64,000 nucleotides of DNA from a virus: positions 1 to 64,000 of IMG/VR virus record IMGVR_UViG_3300027797_000025; one strand, 5' to 3'. The notes below the pieces were generated by a model, which searched no databases, had not been told where the DNA came from, and saw nothing but the letters and a program-made list of their open reading frames with translations. This document shows, in pieces, positions 49,316-57,000 of the stretch (position 1 is the stretch's first letter; each line of letters opens with the position of its first letter). The position numbers and the translations under genes are program-made.

Positions 49316-51283
49316 TTGAATGTTATTACAACAAAAGAACAGTTAAACGAGATGGTTAATTACTATCTTAAGCAAGACTCGTTTGCATTTGACGTGGAGA
49401 CCGTTGGAGATCATCGCGGCACTCCTGCTGTAAACGAAGTTCTTTGGATTAGCTTTGCTACTCATGGCCGAGGCGATGTAATTCCTATGGGGCACCCGCA
49501 CGGCGAATTTGTTTCTGAATCGTTTCCCTTGACTGGCCAAGGTGAAAAACGAATTGCTGCGGGATTACCTGCCCGAGAGTTGGATTACTCTCGTGATAAG
49601 AAAAAAGCAATTAAAGTGTTTGATGATGCGCCTACACAGTTGTTTCCAGCAGAAGTATTTAAAACAATTAAGCCTTTAATGTTTAACGACAGCATATTAA
49701 CTATAGGTCACAACTTAGTTTTTGATCTTAGTTCTGTAGCAAAGTACTACGGAGGCAGTGTGCCTCCAGGGCCTTATTTTGACACGCTAATGGCTTCTTT
49801 TTTATATGACAACAAGAACAAAGGCAAATTAGGTTTAGACGACTGTTTACAGCGAGAGCTTGGTTACAGCATGGAGAAGGGTATTGGCCATCAGGTTGAG
49901 CTTTATTCGTTTAGTGACGTAGCTAAGTACTCTTACTTAGACGCTAAATACACATTTATTCTTTGGAAGACTATTGCCCCAAAGCTAATCGCTGCTGACG
50001 TTGAAGGCGTTATGAAGTTAGAGATGGATGTTCTTCGGGTGCTTTGCGATATGAAATTGACTGGCGCGCCTATCGATACAAATGAATTACAGATTCTTCA
50101 TGACAGGCTAGTGCTTGAGATCGAAGAGGTTAGATCTAATATTTATCGCATTGCTGGTCAGCCGTTTAATATTAATTCAAATAATGAAAAACAATACATT
50201 TTATACGGGCCTCGCGACGAAGGCTGTCGAGGGTTACGCCCACAGCTCCTTACTGGTAAAGGGTTGCAAAAAGCAGAGACTGATCTTGACTACAAAGACT
50301 ATTCCGTATCTGCCGAAGCGTTAGAGCCTTACCGAGAAAAAGACGAGTTGGTAAACGCCCTTTTAACTTATTCAGATTTAAACAAGTTAATGAGTACGTA
50401 CGTAATTCCGTATTTAGGCGGTGAGGTAACTAAAACCGTGGGCGGTAAGTCAAAAGTTGAAACCCGAGAGTCTATGTTAGTTAATAGCCGCATCTACGGT
50501 GATTTTGTTCAATGGGGTGCAGAGACTGGTCGTTTTTCTAGCCGTAACCCTAACCTTCAAAATGTACCTGCTCCGCACACTGCGCACGGGCGCTCTATCC
50601 GTAATTTATTTACAGCCCCTGACGGGTACAAATTGGTAGTAGCCGACTACTCACAGATTGAGCCTCGCGTAATTGCGGCAATGTCAGAAGACCCCATTAT
50701 GATGAAAAACTATCTAGATGGTGGGGATATTTACACTACGGTAGGGGATACGATGGGGGTAGACCGTAAAGCAGGTAAAGTTCTTGTGCTTGCTATGGCT
50801 TATGGCGTAGGCCCTGACAAGATTGCACGTTCTATTGGGTGCTCGGTCAATGAGGCAAAAAAGCTTTTGACTGACTTTTCTGATAAATTTGCGGCTGTTA
50901 GCACCTACCGCGCTAAGGTTATTGGCCTATCTCGTAATAAAGGGTACGTTACTACAATTTTAAAGCGTAGACGCTATCTTCCTGATATTTCGTCTAAAGT
51001 CCACAGCTTTAGGTCTAGCTCTGAGCGTCAAGCGTTTAACACAAGGATTCAAGGCTCGGCTGCTGACATTATTAAAGTTGCTATGGTGCGTGCTCATCAG
51101 ATGATCCCAGAAGGTGCTAAATTGATCCTTACAGTGCACGACGAGCTTGTAACGTTAACCCCAGACCATCTGGTAGACCAAACAATCAGCGCTATCCGTG
51201 AGGCTATGGAAGAAATTAAGATCCTACCCATTCCTTTAGTAGCAGATATTAAAGTAGTTACCAAGTGGGGAGAGGCAAAATGA
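49316..51283 (+). CDS. polA: DNA polymerase, family A
   Basis: This 655-residue protein has a 3'-5' exonuclease domain (D26 and E28 in FAFDVET) and the polymerase domain: motif A VVADYSQIEP (D444), motif B around KVLVLAMAYG, and motif C LTVHDELV (D609). There is no 5' nuclease domain. The start is TTG 49316 with AAGGGG six bases upstream; the nearby ATG 49320 is out of frame. Length and order are typical of phage replicative polymerases. Confidence 0.93.
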   Translation: MNVITTKEQLNEMVNYYLKQDSFAFDVETVGDHRGTPAVNEVLWISFATHGRGDVIPMGHPHGEFVSESFPLTGQGEKRIAAGLPARELDYSRDKKKAIKVFDDAPTQLFPAEVFKTIKPLMFNDSILTIGHNLVFDLSSVAKYYGGSVPPGPYFDTLMASFLYDNKNKGKLGLDDCLQRELGYSMEKGIGHQVELYSFSDVAKYSYLDAKYTFILWKTIAPKLIAADVEGVMKLEMDVLRVLCDMKLTGAPIDTNELQILHDRLVLEIEEVRSNIYRIAGQPFNINSNNEKQYILYGPRDEGCRGLRPQLLTGKGLQKAETDLDYKDYSVSAEALEPYREKDELVNALLTYSDLNKLMSTYVIPYLGGEVTKTVGGKSKVETRESMLVNSRIYGDFVQWGAETGRFSSRNPNLQNVPAPHTAHGRSIRNLFTAPDGYKLVVADYSQIEPRVIAAMSEDPIMMKNYLDGGDIYTTVGDTMGVDRKAGKVLVLAMAYGVGPDKIARSIGCSVNEAKKLLTDFSDKFAAVSTYRAKVIGLSRNKGYVTTILKRRRYLPDISSKVHSFRSSSERQAFNTRIQGSAADIIKVAMVRAHQMIPEGAKLILTVHDELVTLTPDHLVDQTISAIREAMEEIKILPIPLVADIKVVTKWGEAK

Positions 51284-51327
51284 GTAAACAAATAGAAAAG
51301 AAATGGGTTGAACATGGCGTGGTATAA
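51280..51327 (+). CDS. 15-codon ORF after polymerase, possible coupling peptide
   Basis: ATG 51280 overlaps the polymerase stop (ATGA) and ends at TAA 51325-51327, overlapping the next start ATG 51314. It reads MSKQIEKKWVEHGVV. It may serve to carry ribosomes to the next start, which lacks a good Shine-Dalgarno site. It could also be chance. Confidence 0.35.
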   Translation: MSKQIEKKWVEHGVV

Positions 51328-51757
51328 CAAAAGAAAGAAAAAGTTTGAGATTATATCTACAGAGATTCCGTTATCAACTATGCTTCGTTGGTACCTATAC
51401 GACACAGGGCTAGCTCCTGCAAATTCTTTAGCAGAGGGCGTTGGTTTAAATAGAGTTAGTGATGAGGGCGACGTTAAAGAAAAAGAAGATAGCGATCTAC
51501 GCCTTAGTGGTATTTTTGAGTTAATGCCTTTTATTGATTCTATCTCTGATATGAGCGTGTCTACTATGCTTGCTTTACAAGAATCTAAAACTAATAATGA
51601 AATGTCTGAAGAAGAAATAGAGGCCTCTTCTGTTATATATAAGGCAATTTCTATGTCGTCTTTAATTGGCGCTTTATCTATTGGGCTTAGCCTTGGTATA
51701 CTAGAAACTGCCGCAATAAGTTCAGGAAGAGTAGATATGGATATTGATAATGAGTAA
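51314..51757 (+). CDS. Hypothetical protein between polymerase and recA
   Basis: This 147-residue protein starts at ATG 51314 (AWYNKRKKKFEI). The middle is acidic. The C-terminal 40 residues (MSSLIGALSIGLSLGILETAAI) are Ala/Gly/Leu/Ile-rich and could be one membrane helix or a helical packing segment. No family is recognised. It overlaps the next gene by 8 nt. Confidence 0.7.
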   Translation: MAWYNKRKKKFEIISTEIPLSTMLRWYLYDTGLAPANSLAEGVGLNRVSDEGDVKEKEDSDLRLSGIFELMPFIDSISDMSVSTMLALQESKTNNEMSEEEIEASSVIYKAISMSSLIGALSIGLSLGILETAAISSGRVDMDIDNE

Positions 51758-52118
51758 CGCTGATTGGTTTGCAAAAAAACTGGGTGTTCAACCCGTACCT
51801 CAACAACAAGTTATACAGCCTACTTACGTTCCGCAACAGCAGGTCCCATATCAGTTACAACAGCCTTCATACCCAGTGGCCGCTCCCGCAGTTCCTATGG
51901 CGGATCGGTGTCCAGGATGTGGTAGCGGTAACTACGTAGGAGGCGCAACTGCAGAGTCTCGTAAACGTTGTTATGATTGCGGATACCCAATCACACAAAG
52001 CGGTTCAGGTATGGGCAAAGGCATAACAAGCGGGCCACAGGCCTCAGGGCCAGCTCAACCATCAAAGCAAGTGCAAGCAGGCGGGTTTAATCCACAGACA
52101 ATCATTGGACATATTTAA
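51750..52118 (+). CDS. Gln/Pro-rich zinc ribbon protein
   Basis: This 122-residue protein starts at ATG 51750. Residues 10-50 are Gln/Pro/Tyr-rich and flexible; then come CPGCGSGNYV and RCYDCGYP, a four-Cys zinc ribbon (about residues 53-78). A disordered Gly/Ser/Gln tail follows. It is coupled to recA by TAATGG, so it may be a partner in recombination or a single-strand-binding accessory. Confidence 0.75.
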   Translation: MSNADWFAKKLGVQPVPQQQVIQPTYVPQQQVPYQLQQPSYPVAAPAVPMADRCPGCGSGNYVGGATAESRKRCYDCGYPITQSGSGMGKGITSGPQASGPAQPSKQVQAGGFNPQTIIGHI

Positions 52119-53170
52119 TGGCAATTACAGGTGAGTTAGCAAAAGTATTTAGCTCAATTAATAAAAAAATGGGCCTAGGCACAATTGTTTTAGGGTCTGA
52201 CATTAGAGATGATGTTATGGGTTATATAACTACTGGCTCTATTTCTTTAGACGTAGCGCTAGGTGGTGGGTGGCCAATTAATCAGTGGCATGAGGTTATT
52301 GGTGAAGAGAGTCAAGGTAAAACAGCAATTGCATTAAAAACTATTGCAGCAAATCAAAAACTTAATCCAGACTTTACAACTGTATGGGTAGCAGCAGAGC
52401 AGTGGGTGCCAAAATACGCAGAAATGTGCGGCGTTGATACTTCTCGCGTGTACGTAGTATCTACAAACCTTATGGAAGAGGCGTACGAGGCGGTTATACA
52501 GGTTGTAGAGAGTAAAGCAATTGATTGTATTGTTGTTGATTCACTTCCATCGTTAGTGCCCAGCGCAGAAGACGACAAAAACATGGACGAGCACACTGTA
52601 GGTCGTGGCGCGTTACTTACTAATAAGTTTTTTCGTAAAGTTGGACTAGCATCTAAACGTAGTCTTACAGAGTTTGAGCGCCCGTTTATTGGCATTATGA
52701 TTAATCAATGGCGCGACAAGGTTGGGGTTATGTACGGCGACCCGCGCACTACCCCAGGAGGTAAGGGAAAGAATTACAGTTACTTTACCCGTATAGATGT
52801 ACGCAGAGATGAGTGGATTGAGGCTGGAACTGGTGAGGACAAGCATCGTGTTGGCCAAACAATTAAAGCTAGAGTATTAAAGAATAAGTCCGCCCCACCA
52901 TCACGTGTGGCTTCTTTTGATTTTTATTTTGCTGAGGGCGGGGAAATACCTGCTGGAGAACTTGATTTTGGTAAAGAATTAATCGCTATTGGTAAGTTAA
53001 ACAAGGTTATTGTCCGTGCTGGGGCTTACTACCGATACGGGGATCGACAATGGCAGGGTGCAGATGCTATGCTTGCCTCAATACGGGAAGAGATTGACTT
53101 GAAAGAGGCCCTTGAACGGGACGTGCTGGACTCAATTAAAGCTGGGTCTAAGTTCGCTTATGAAGAGTAA
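52118..53170 (+). CDS. recA: RecA-like recombinase
   Basis: This 350-residue protein has Walker A GEESQGKT (62-69), the WVAAEQW segment that corresponds to the catalytic glutamate region, Walker B IVVDSLPSLVP, and a DNA-loop region with IGIMINQWRDKVG. It pairs homologous DNA strands for repair and for recombination-dependent replication. The C-terminal domain is present. It overlaps the nuclease gene by 11 nt. Confidence 0.92.
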   Translation: MAITGELAKVFSSINKKMGLGTIVLGSDIRDDVMGYITTGSISLDVALGGGWPINQWHEVIGEESQGKTAIALKTIAANQKLNPDFTTVWVAAEQWVPKYAEMCGVDTSRVYVVSTNLMEEAYEAVIQVVESKAIDCIVVDSLPSLVPSAEDDKNMDEHTVGRGALLTNKFFRKVGLASKRSLTEFERPFIGIMINQWRDKVGVMYGDPRTTPGGKGKNYSYFTRIDVRRDEWIEAGTGEDKHRVGQTIKARVLKNKSAPPSRVASFDFYFAEGGEIPAGELDFGKELIAIGKLNKVIVRAGAYYRYGDRQWQGADAMLASIREEIDLKEALERDVLDSIKAGSKFAYEE

Positions 53171-53591
53171 GGGCCAGCGAGAGTCTAAGAAGCATGAGGA
53201 CCGACTTGCAAAGAAAGTTGGCGGACAGCGTAGCGCTGGAAGCGGAGCTTTCTGGAGTCGGAAAGGCGATGTGCGTTCTACTGATTTGCTCATAGAGCAT
53301 AAGTGGACGGGCAAAGCTTCTTTTACCGTCAAAGCGACGGTTTTGGAAAAGATTGTTGAAGAAGCAATTCTTGACAGTCGGATGCCTATCCTCGGTTTCA
53401 GCCTTAACAACGAGAACTACGTAATGTTAACTGAAGATGATTTTCTAGAGCTTCGCTCTACTCTTCAGGAGCATACTTGTACGAATCAGATCTTGGACAC
53501 AATGAAAGCTGGCGACACAAAGCCAAATGTAGAGGGATGGATACCGAACTCTGGTACCCCCCAAGAGACAAATCTAAATACCAATCAATAG
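53160..53591 (+). CDS. Holliday junction resolvase-like nuclease
   Basis: This 143-residue protein starts at ATG 53160 inside the recA end. It has KKVGGQRSAGSGAFW and GDVRSTDLLIEHKW, the D...ExK core of PD-(D/E)XK resolvases (E at about 48, K at about 50). It would cut branched recombination intermediates made by RecA. Its last 38 codons overlap, out of frame, the WhiB gene that starts at 53477. Confidence 0.78.
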   Translation: MKSKGQRESKKHEDRLAKKVGGQRSAGSGAFWSRKGDVRSTDLLIEHKWTGKASFTVKATVLEKIVEEAILDSRMPILGFSLNNENYVMLTEDDFLELRSTLQEHTCTNQILDTMKAGDTKPNVEGWIPNSGTPQETNLNTNQ

Positions 53592-53797
53592 CACAGGTCT
53601 CTAAAGCCGTATGCTATGGCAAAGATGGTTTACCAGAATGCCCTGTGCGTAAAGATTGTTTACTGTACGCAGATAAAATGGAAGAGCAGCACGGTATCTG
53701 GGGCGGTATGAGCCACCGTGAACGCAATTCGTTAAAGCGTAAAGCAACTAAAGCAGGAATTTCATTTAAAGATTGGGTAGAAACTAAAAAATCGTGA
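53477..53797 (+). CDS. WhiB-family iron-sulfur transcription factor
   Basis: This 106-residue protein has the WhiB signature: C18 in AKCRGMDTELWYP, C46, C55 and C61 in the CPVRKDC motif, and GIWGGMSHRER. The four cysteines bind a 4Fe-4S cluster; members bind sigma factor and alter transcription. There are eight residues between C46 and C55, more than the two in cellular WhiB. The start is TTG 53477 (AGGA six bases upstream). The family is limited to Actinobacteria and their phages, which is the best host clue here. Confidence 0.9.
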   Translation: MYESDLGHNESWRHKAKCRGMDTELWYPPRDKSKYQSIAQVSKAVCYGKDGLPECPVRKDCLLYADKMEEQHGIWGGMSHRERNSLKRKATKAGISFKDWVETKKS

Positions 53798-53809
53798 TAG
53801 GTTTTACTT
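53795..53809 (+). promoter_or_regulatory. Extended -10, leaderless promoter TGATAGGTT-N6-ATG
   Basis: TAGGTT (53798-53803) with the TG extension stands six bases before ATG 53810. No Shine-Dalgarno sequence is seen. Confidence 0.45.
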
Positions 53810-54655
53810 ATGAAATACAAACCAAGTGGCACATTAAAGAGGTTCATTGAAGTGGGTAAAAAAGATACGCGTGTTCTTGGTTCAGTAGAGCGGTTTCTAT
53901 TGTCTAAGCCTAGAGATGGATCACGTAGAACAGACGTTCTACACCCATCTGAGATGGCAAGCGGTAACTGGTGTTACCGTGCGTCTTACTTTCAATTATT
54001 AGGCCAATCACCACAGGCCAATAGAAAAATGAGTATGCGCCTTCTATCAGTGTTTGAAGAAGGTCATTTTATCCATGCAAAGTGGCAGCGCTGGTTCCAG
54101 CAGATGAACGTACTTTATGGTAAGTGGTATTGCGTTGAATGCGAAGAGATGTTCTGGGGCGGTTCTGACTGTCACGATGGGCCACTTGAATACCGCGAAG
54201 TACCGTTGTTTTATGAACCACTGCGTATTAGTGGGCACTCAGATGGTTGGCTAGTAGGTCTTAACGACCCATTAATGCTTGAGATTAAGTCAGTAGGTGT
54301 AGGAACTCTTAGATGGGAAGCTCCTGAGTTATTAATTGAAAACGATAACGACATTGAAAAGGCATGGAGAGCGTTAAAAGCACCGTTTCAAAAACATATA
54401 ACACAAGTTCAAATTTATATGAAGTTAGCCGAACTCCTTGGGTATGAAGACGTACCGCAAGAGGCTGTTCTTATTTATGAATGCAAAGCTAATCAAGAAG
54501 CAAAAGAGTTTGTAGTTCACAAGAGCGATTTTGGAATTACTGAATTATTTGATGCAGCTAAGATGATCTGCGATGCGGTTCGAGATAAAAAGCCTCCAGT
54601 GTGTAATCTATCTTCCGATGAATGTGCTAACTGTAAAGGATATGTAAATGATTAA
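53810..54655 (+). CDS. Cas4/RecB-type exonuclease with Fe-S motif
   Basis: This 281-residue protein has the nuclease core GHSDGW (D145) and LEIKS (E158, K160). C55 (NWCYRASYF) with C265, C272 and C275 at the end gives the four-cysteine pattern that holds 4Fe-4S in Cas4/AddB proteins. An inserted C108-x2-C111-x9-C121 group may bind zinc. It would process DNA ends for RecA recombination. No cas genes or repeats are near, so this is not a CRISPR component here. Confidence 0.82.
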   Translation: MKYKPSGTLKRFIEVGKKDTRVLGSVERFLLSKPRDGSRRTDVLHPSEMASGNWCYRASYFQLLGQSPQANRKMSMRLLSVFEEGHFIHAKWQRWFQQMNVLYGKWYCVECEEMFWGGSDCHDGPLEYREVPLFYEPLRISGHSDGWLVGLNDPLMLEIKSVGVGTLRWEAPELLIENDNDIEKAWRALKAPFQKHITQVQIYMKLAELLGYEDVPQEAVLIYECKANQEAKEFVVHKSDFGITELFDAAKMICDAVRDKKPPVCNLSSDECANCKGYVND

Positions 54656-55124
54656 GATCATAGCAACTGGCATAAGCGATGAGGTAATGAAGGTCCTTGA
54701 AGCACAAGGGTTACCTGTACGTCGTAGCTTAGATATTGATTCGCCCCCATTTCCAAAAGATATTACAGTTGTAGATGATCAAGAGTTGATGGTATTAGCC
54801 ACTAAATATATGGAGAATTACAGTTTTCTTCGCACGCAGGTGGCGTGTGCTGCTTTAGCAGAGCTAGAGGCTGAGAACACATACTCAACTGCTGAAGCAA
54901 AAGCTTTTTTATCTAAAACTAACGGCAAGAGTACAGAAAAAGCTACTATGTTAAAAGCTGCTGTTAACGTAGATCCAGAGATTATTGAACTATCTACGGC
55001 AAAAATGTATGCCTATGCCTATCGTAAAATGCTAGAGACTACAATGGATAACCTTGAGCGTTACTACAGCCTGACTAGCCGTGAACTTACTCGACGCACG
55101 TCAGCGTTAAGAAATAGGTTCTAA
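54648..55124 (+). CDS. Hypothetical helical protein of recombination cluster
   Basis: This 158-residue protein overlaps the nuclease gene by 8 nt. A short alpha/beta start (KIIATGISDEVMKVLEAQG) precedes a long helical part (YSFLRTQVACAALAELEAENTY; MYAYAYRKMLETTMDNLERYY). It has no clear motif. Position between two nucleases suggests a recombination or repair accessory role. Confidence 0.7.
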   Translation: MIKIIATGISDEVMKVLEAQGLPVRRSLDIDSPPFPKDITVVDDQELMVLATKYMENYSFLRTQVACAALAELEAENTYSTAEAKAFLSKTNGKSTEKATMLKAAVNVDPEIIELSTAKMYAYAYRKMLETTMDNLERYYSLTSRELTRRTSALRNRF

Positions 55125-55480
55125 TGCCAAGTCAATCTCGTAAACATAGAGGGTATCGTTCTCAAAAAGTTGTAGCCATGTATCTTGCTGAGCATGGGTT
55201 TCCATATGCTGAAAGCACTGGGGCGGGCCGTTCAGGCACAGACATAACAGGCACAGTAGGTATTGACTGGGAGGTAAAAGCGCGTAAAGATTTTTCTCCA
55301 AGTGCTACTATTAAACAACTCAAAGACCGACATAATGGTAAAGACTTGCCAGTAGCAGTGCTAAGGCTTAATGGTCAAGGCGAAGCTAACGTGGGTGAGT
55401 GGGTAACTTTATTAAGGCTTGAAGATTTTGTAGGGCTACTACGTGATGCAGGATATGGAGAACAAGATGCCAAATTATGA
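55124..55480 (+). CDS. PD-(D/E)XK endonuclease, resolvase-like
   Basis: This 118-residue protein starts RGYRSQKVVAMYLAEHGFPYAE and has TDITGTVGIDWEVKARKD: D (about 46), E (about 56) and K (about 58) give the PD-(D/E)XK set. The form resembles Holliday junction or VRR-type nucleases. It is coupled by TAATG to the previous gene and overlaps the next by 14 nt. It is a third nuclease within 2.5 kb. Confidence 0.75.
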   Translation: MPSQSRKHRGYRSQKVVAMYLAEHGFPYAESTGAGRSGTDITGTVGIDWEVKARKDFSPSATIKQLKDRHNGKDLPVAVLRLNGQGEANVGEWVTLLRLEDFVGLLRDAGYGEQDAKL

Positions 55481-55637
55481 TTTTGTATGCATGCCGTGTG
55501 ACTCCACCGTGGAGATGCACATGACGTTTGATTCCGTTGAACGGCCTGCATGCGATAGGTGCGGTAACTATATGACTAAGGTTTACACACCACCAGCAGT
55601 ACAATTCAAAGGCGGAGGATGGGGAGGGCAAGGGTAA
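55467..55637 (+). CDS. FmdB-like zinc ribbon protein
   Basis: This 56-residue protein starts at ATG 55467 behind GGAGAACAAG. MPNYDFVCMPCDSTVEM with later CDRCGNYM is the FmdB-type four-Cys zinc ribbon, and the Gly-rich tail (GGGWGGQG) is usual for the family. It probably regulates or binds nucleic acid; its role in phages is unknown. Confidence 0.82.
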   Translation: MPNYDFVCMPCDSTVEMHMTFDSVERPACDRCGNYMTKVYTPPAVQFKGGGWGGQG

Positions 55638-55774
55638 TGCATAAAGAGAGTAAGATTTTTAAAAAGTACTGGGTTTCCTACGGCTATGGAAAGCGTTTAT
55701 CATTAGGGTTTTCTATTGATAAATACTCAATTAACATTGATTTTTTATGTTTTTGGGTTGGAATTGAGTTGTGA
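55637..55774 (+). CDS. Tiny hypothetical protein
   Basis: This 45-residue frame runs from ATG 55637 (TAATG overlap) to TGA 55772-55774 (GTGA overlap with the next gene). The product is aromatic and hydrophobic at its C-terminus (IDFLCFWVGIEL), maybe membrane-touching. The couplings at both ends support it as a real gene. Confidence 0.6.
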   Translation: MHKESKIFKKYWVSYGYGKRLSLGFSIDKYSINIDFLCFWVGIEL

Positions 55775-56001
55775 GTAAACGACAAGAAAAAAAAGAAACA
55801 AATCAAGCAGCCGCAGAAGCATTTGTAAAAGAACGTCGTGCGGTACAGATTGCTATCTTTGAGCAAAACTTTGAAACAGGACTTCGCGTATATCAAGATA
55901 ATAAAGATAAGCTAAGCCCTGAGCAGGTAGTTGAGATTGAAAACGAAATTGAAGCCAACCGCAAGCTGATTGAAGGCTTAAAGGAGAAATGGGGTGCTTG
56001 A
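55771..56001 (+). CDS. Small coiled-coil protein
   Basis: This 76-residue protein uses GTG 55771. It is almost entirely charged helix (AFVKERRAVQIAIFEQNFE, VVEIENEIEANRKLIEGLK). No domain is known. It overlaps the next GTG start by 8 nt. Confidence 0.68.
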   Translation: MSKRQEKKETNQAAAEAFVKERRAVQIAIFEQNFETGLRVYQDNKDKLSPEQVVEIENEIEANRKLIEGLKEKWGA

Positions 56002-56152
56002 CCTCCGCGGCGACCCTGTAGAGGTCTGCATTTGCGGGTCTACCCTTTGGAAAGTAAAAGCCATGTTCCAAGATGGGGAAATAGCCTTATACATGCTTGA
56101 TATGGAGTGCTATTCCTGCGGAGCTCTGGCTACAGCCCCAACTCCTATTTAA
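55994..56152 (+). CDS. Small zinc-finger protein
   Basis: This 52-residue frame runs from GTG 55994 (AAGGAG seven bases upstream) to TAA 56150-56152. CICGSTLWKVKAMF with later MECYSCGALA forms a CxC...CxxC zinc site; similar small proteins (CGS..W and DGEI..Y) occur in actinophages. Start coupling and ribosome site make it secure. Confidence 0.72.
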   Translation: MLDLRGDPVEVCICGSTLWKVKAMFQDGEIALYMLDMECYSCGALATAPTPI

Positions 56153-56226
56153 TAAGACAGTTACTATTTAATACCTCATACTTGATTCAACGTAGCACTC
56201 ACACTATTCGTAAAACGAGGTATAAA

Positions 56227-56505
56227 ATGACTGAACAAACTGAAGAACACATCCTGCGTGTAAGCGCAGGTAGTAACCCCCAAGCCGTTGCGTCAGCAAT
56301 TGCTCATAGTATTTATGAGCTAAGGTCTTGTAAACTACGCGCAGTAGGCGCTGGGGCCGTAAATCAAGCCACCAAAGCTATTGCTATTGCTCGTGGTTAC
56401 ACCGCACCTAGAGGGCTAGACCTTATCTGTGTGCCTGGTTTTGCCAGCATTGAAAGCCATGAAGGTACTATCTCAGCCATTGTTTGGTCTGTAGAAGTAC
56501 GGTAA
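56227..56505 (+). CDS. spoVS: SpoVS-like (Alba-type) protein
   Basis: This 92-residue protein starts at ATG 56227 behind CGAGG. HILRVSAGSNPQAVASAIAH, LRAVGAGAVNQATKAIAIARG and GLDLICVPGF follow the whole of stage V sporulation protein S, an Alba-fold nucleic-acid-binding family of about 86 residues. The host may not form spores, so a role in binding RNA or DNA is more likely. It stands alone between the recombination cluster and a small gene. Confidence 0.88.
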   Translation: MTEQTEEHILRVSAGSNPQAVASAIAHSIYELRSCKLRAVGAGAVNQATKAIAIARGYTAPRGLDLICVPGFASIESHEGTISAIVWSVEVR

Positions 56506-56547
56506 TCCTGTTATTCTTTAATAACACCTTAGGCCAAAGGAAAATAA

Positions 56548-56898
56548 ATGAAAGATTCAACTAAGAACTCAAAGCCGTTAGCGCCAGCTTCAACAGCTCC
56601 AACGGTTTCTGCAAGCGCAAAGATCAAAGTAGCAATGCCTGAGCGCGGAACACTTATTAAGAAGACAGGTAACGCTAAAGGCGGAACCGACCCATACGTA
56701 CAGGCTAAGCCTTCACGTACATTTGTAACAAGCCCAAATGCTCAAGGACGTAATGGAGCAACTTACGGAATTAAAGTAGGTTTTAATGCGCATGTTGCGC
56801 CAGAAGCCTCAGCTACTCAAAGCAACGGCCGTATTATTGGCCCAGCTATGAATCGTCAGCGTCCTTCATTTCAATCAGGAATGTCAGATTTAAATTAA
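56548..56898 (+). CDS. Hypothetical flexible protein
   Basis: This 116-residue protein starts at ATG 56548 behind AAAGGAAAA. It is rich in Ala, Pro, Thr, Ser, Gly and Asn with few hydrophobics (for example KAKPSRTFVTSPNAQGRNG-type composition). Codons resemble those of capsid and SSB genes, so it may be abundant. A strong terminator follows directly. Function unknown. Confidence 0.72.
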   Translation: MKDSTKNSKPLAPASTAPTVSASAKIKVAMPERGTLIKKTGNAKGGTDPYVQAKPSRTFVTSPNAQGRNGATYGIKVGFNAHVAPEASATQSNGRIIGPAMNRQRPSFQSGMSDLN

Positions 56899-56912
56899 AT
56901 TATTACCAATTA

Positions 56913-56940
56913 AACCCCGCCCTAGTGGCGGGGTTTTTTG
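56913..56940 (+). terminator. Strong rho-independent terminator
   Basis: AACCCCGCC (56913-56921) pairs with GGCGGGGTT (56927-56935) around CTAGT and is followed by an unbroken T run. It is the best terminator in the window and ends the replication/recombination region. Confidence 0.92.
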
Positions 56941-56960
56941 TTGTTATGGCGATGTTTATG

Positions 56961-56969
56961 TGTTAACCT
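56961..56969 (+). promoter_or_regulatory. Extended -10 promoter
   Basis: TGTTAACCT matches TGNTANNNT and stands right after the terminator. The leader of about 25 bases carries AAGGGG before ATG 57001. Confidence 0.45.
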
Positions 56970-57000
56970 TAACGCATCACGACGACAACAAGGGGATAAC

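Noticed and set aside
51097-51774. Minus-strand frame of 225 residues across the polymerase end and the next gene
   Set aside because: It lies opposite well-supported genes, has Ser/Ile-rich shadow composition and no ribosome site.
53810-54655. Cas4-like gene considered as part of a CRISPR system
   Set aside because: No cas1, cas2 or repeat array in the window; it is inside a recombination gene cluster, which explains it better.
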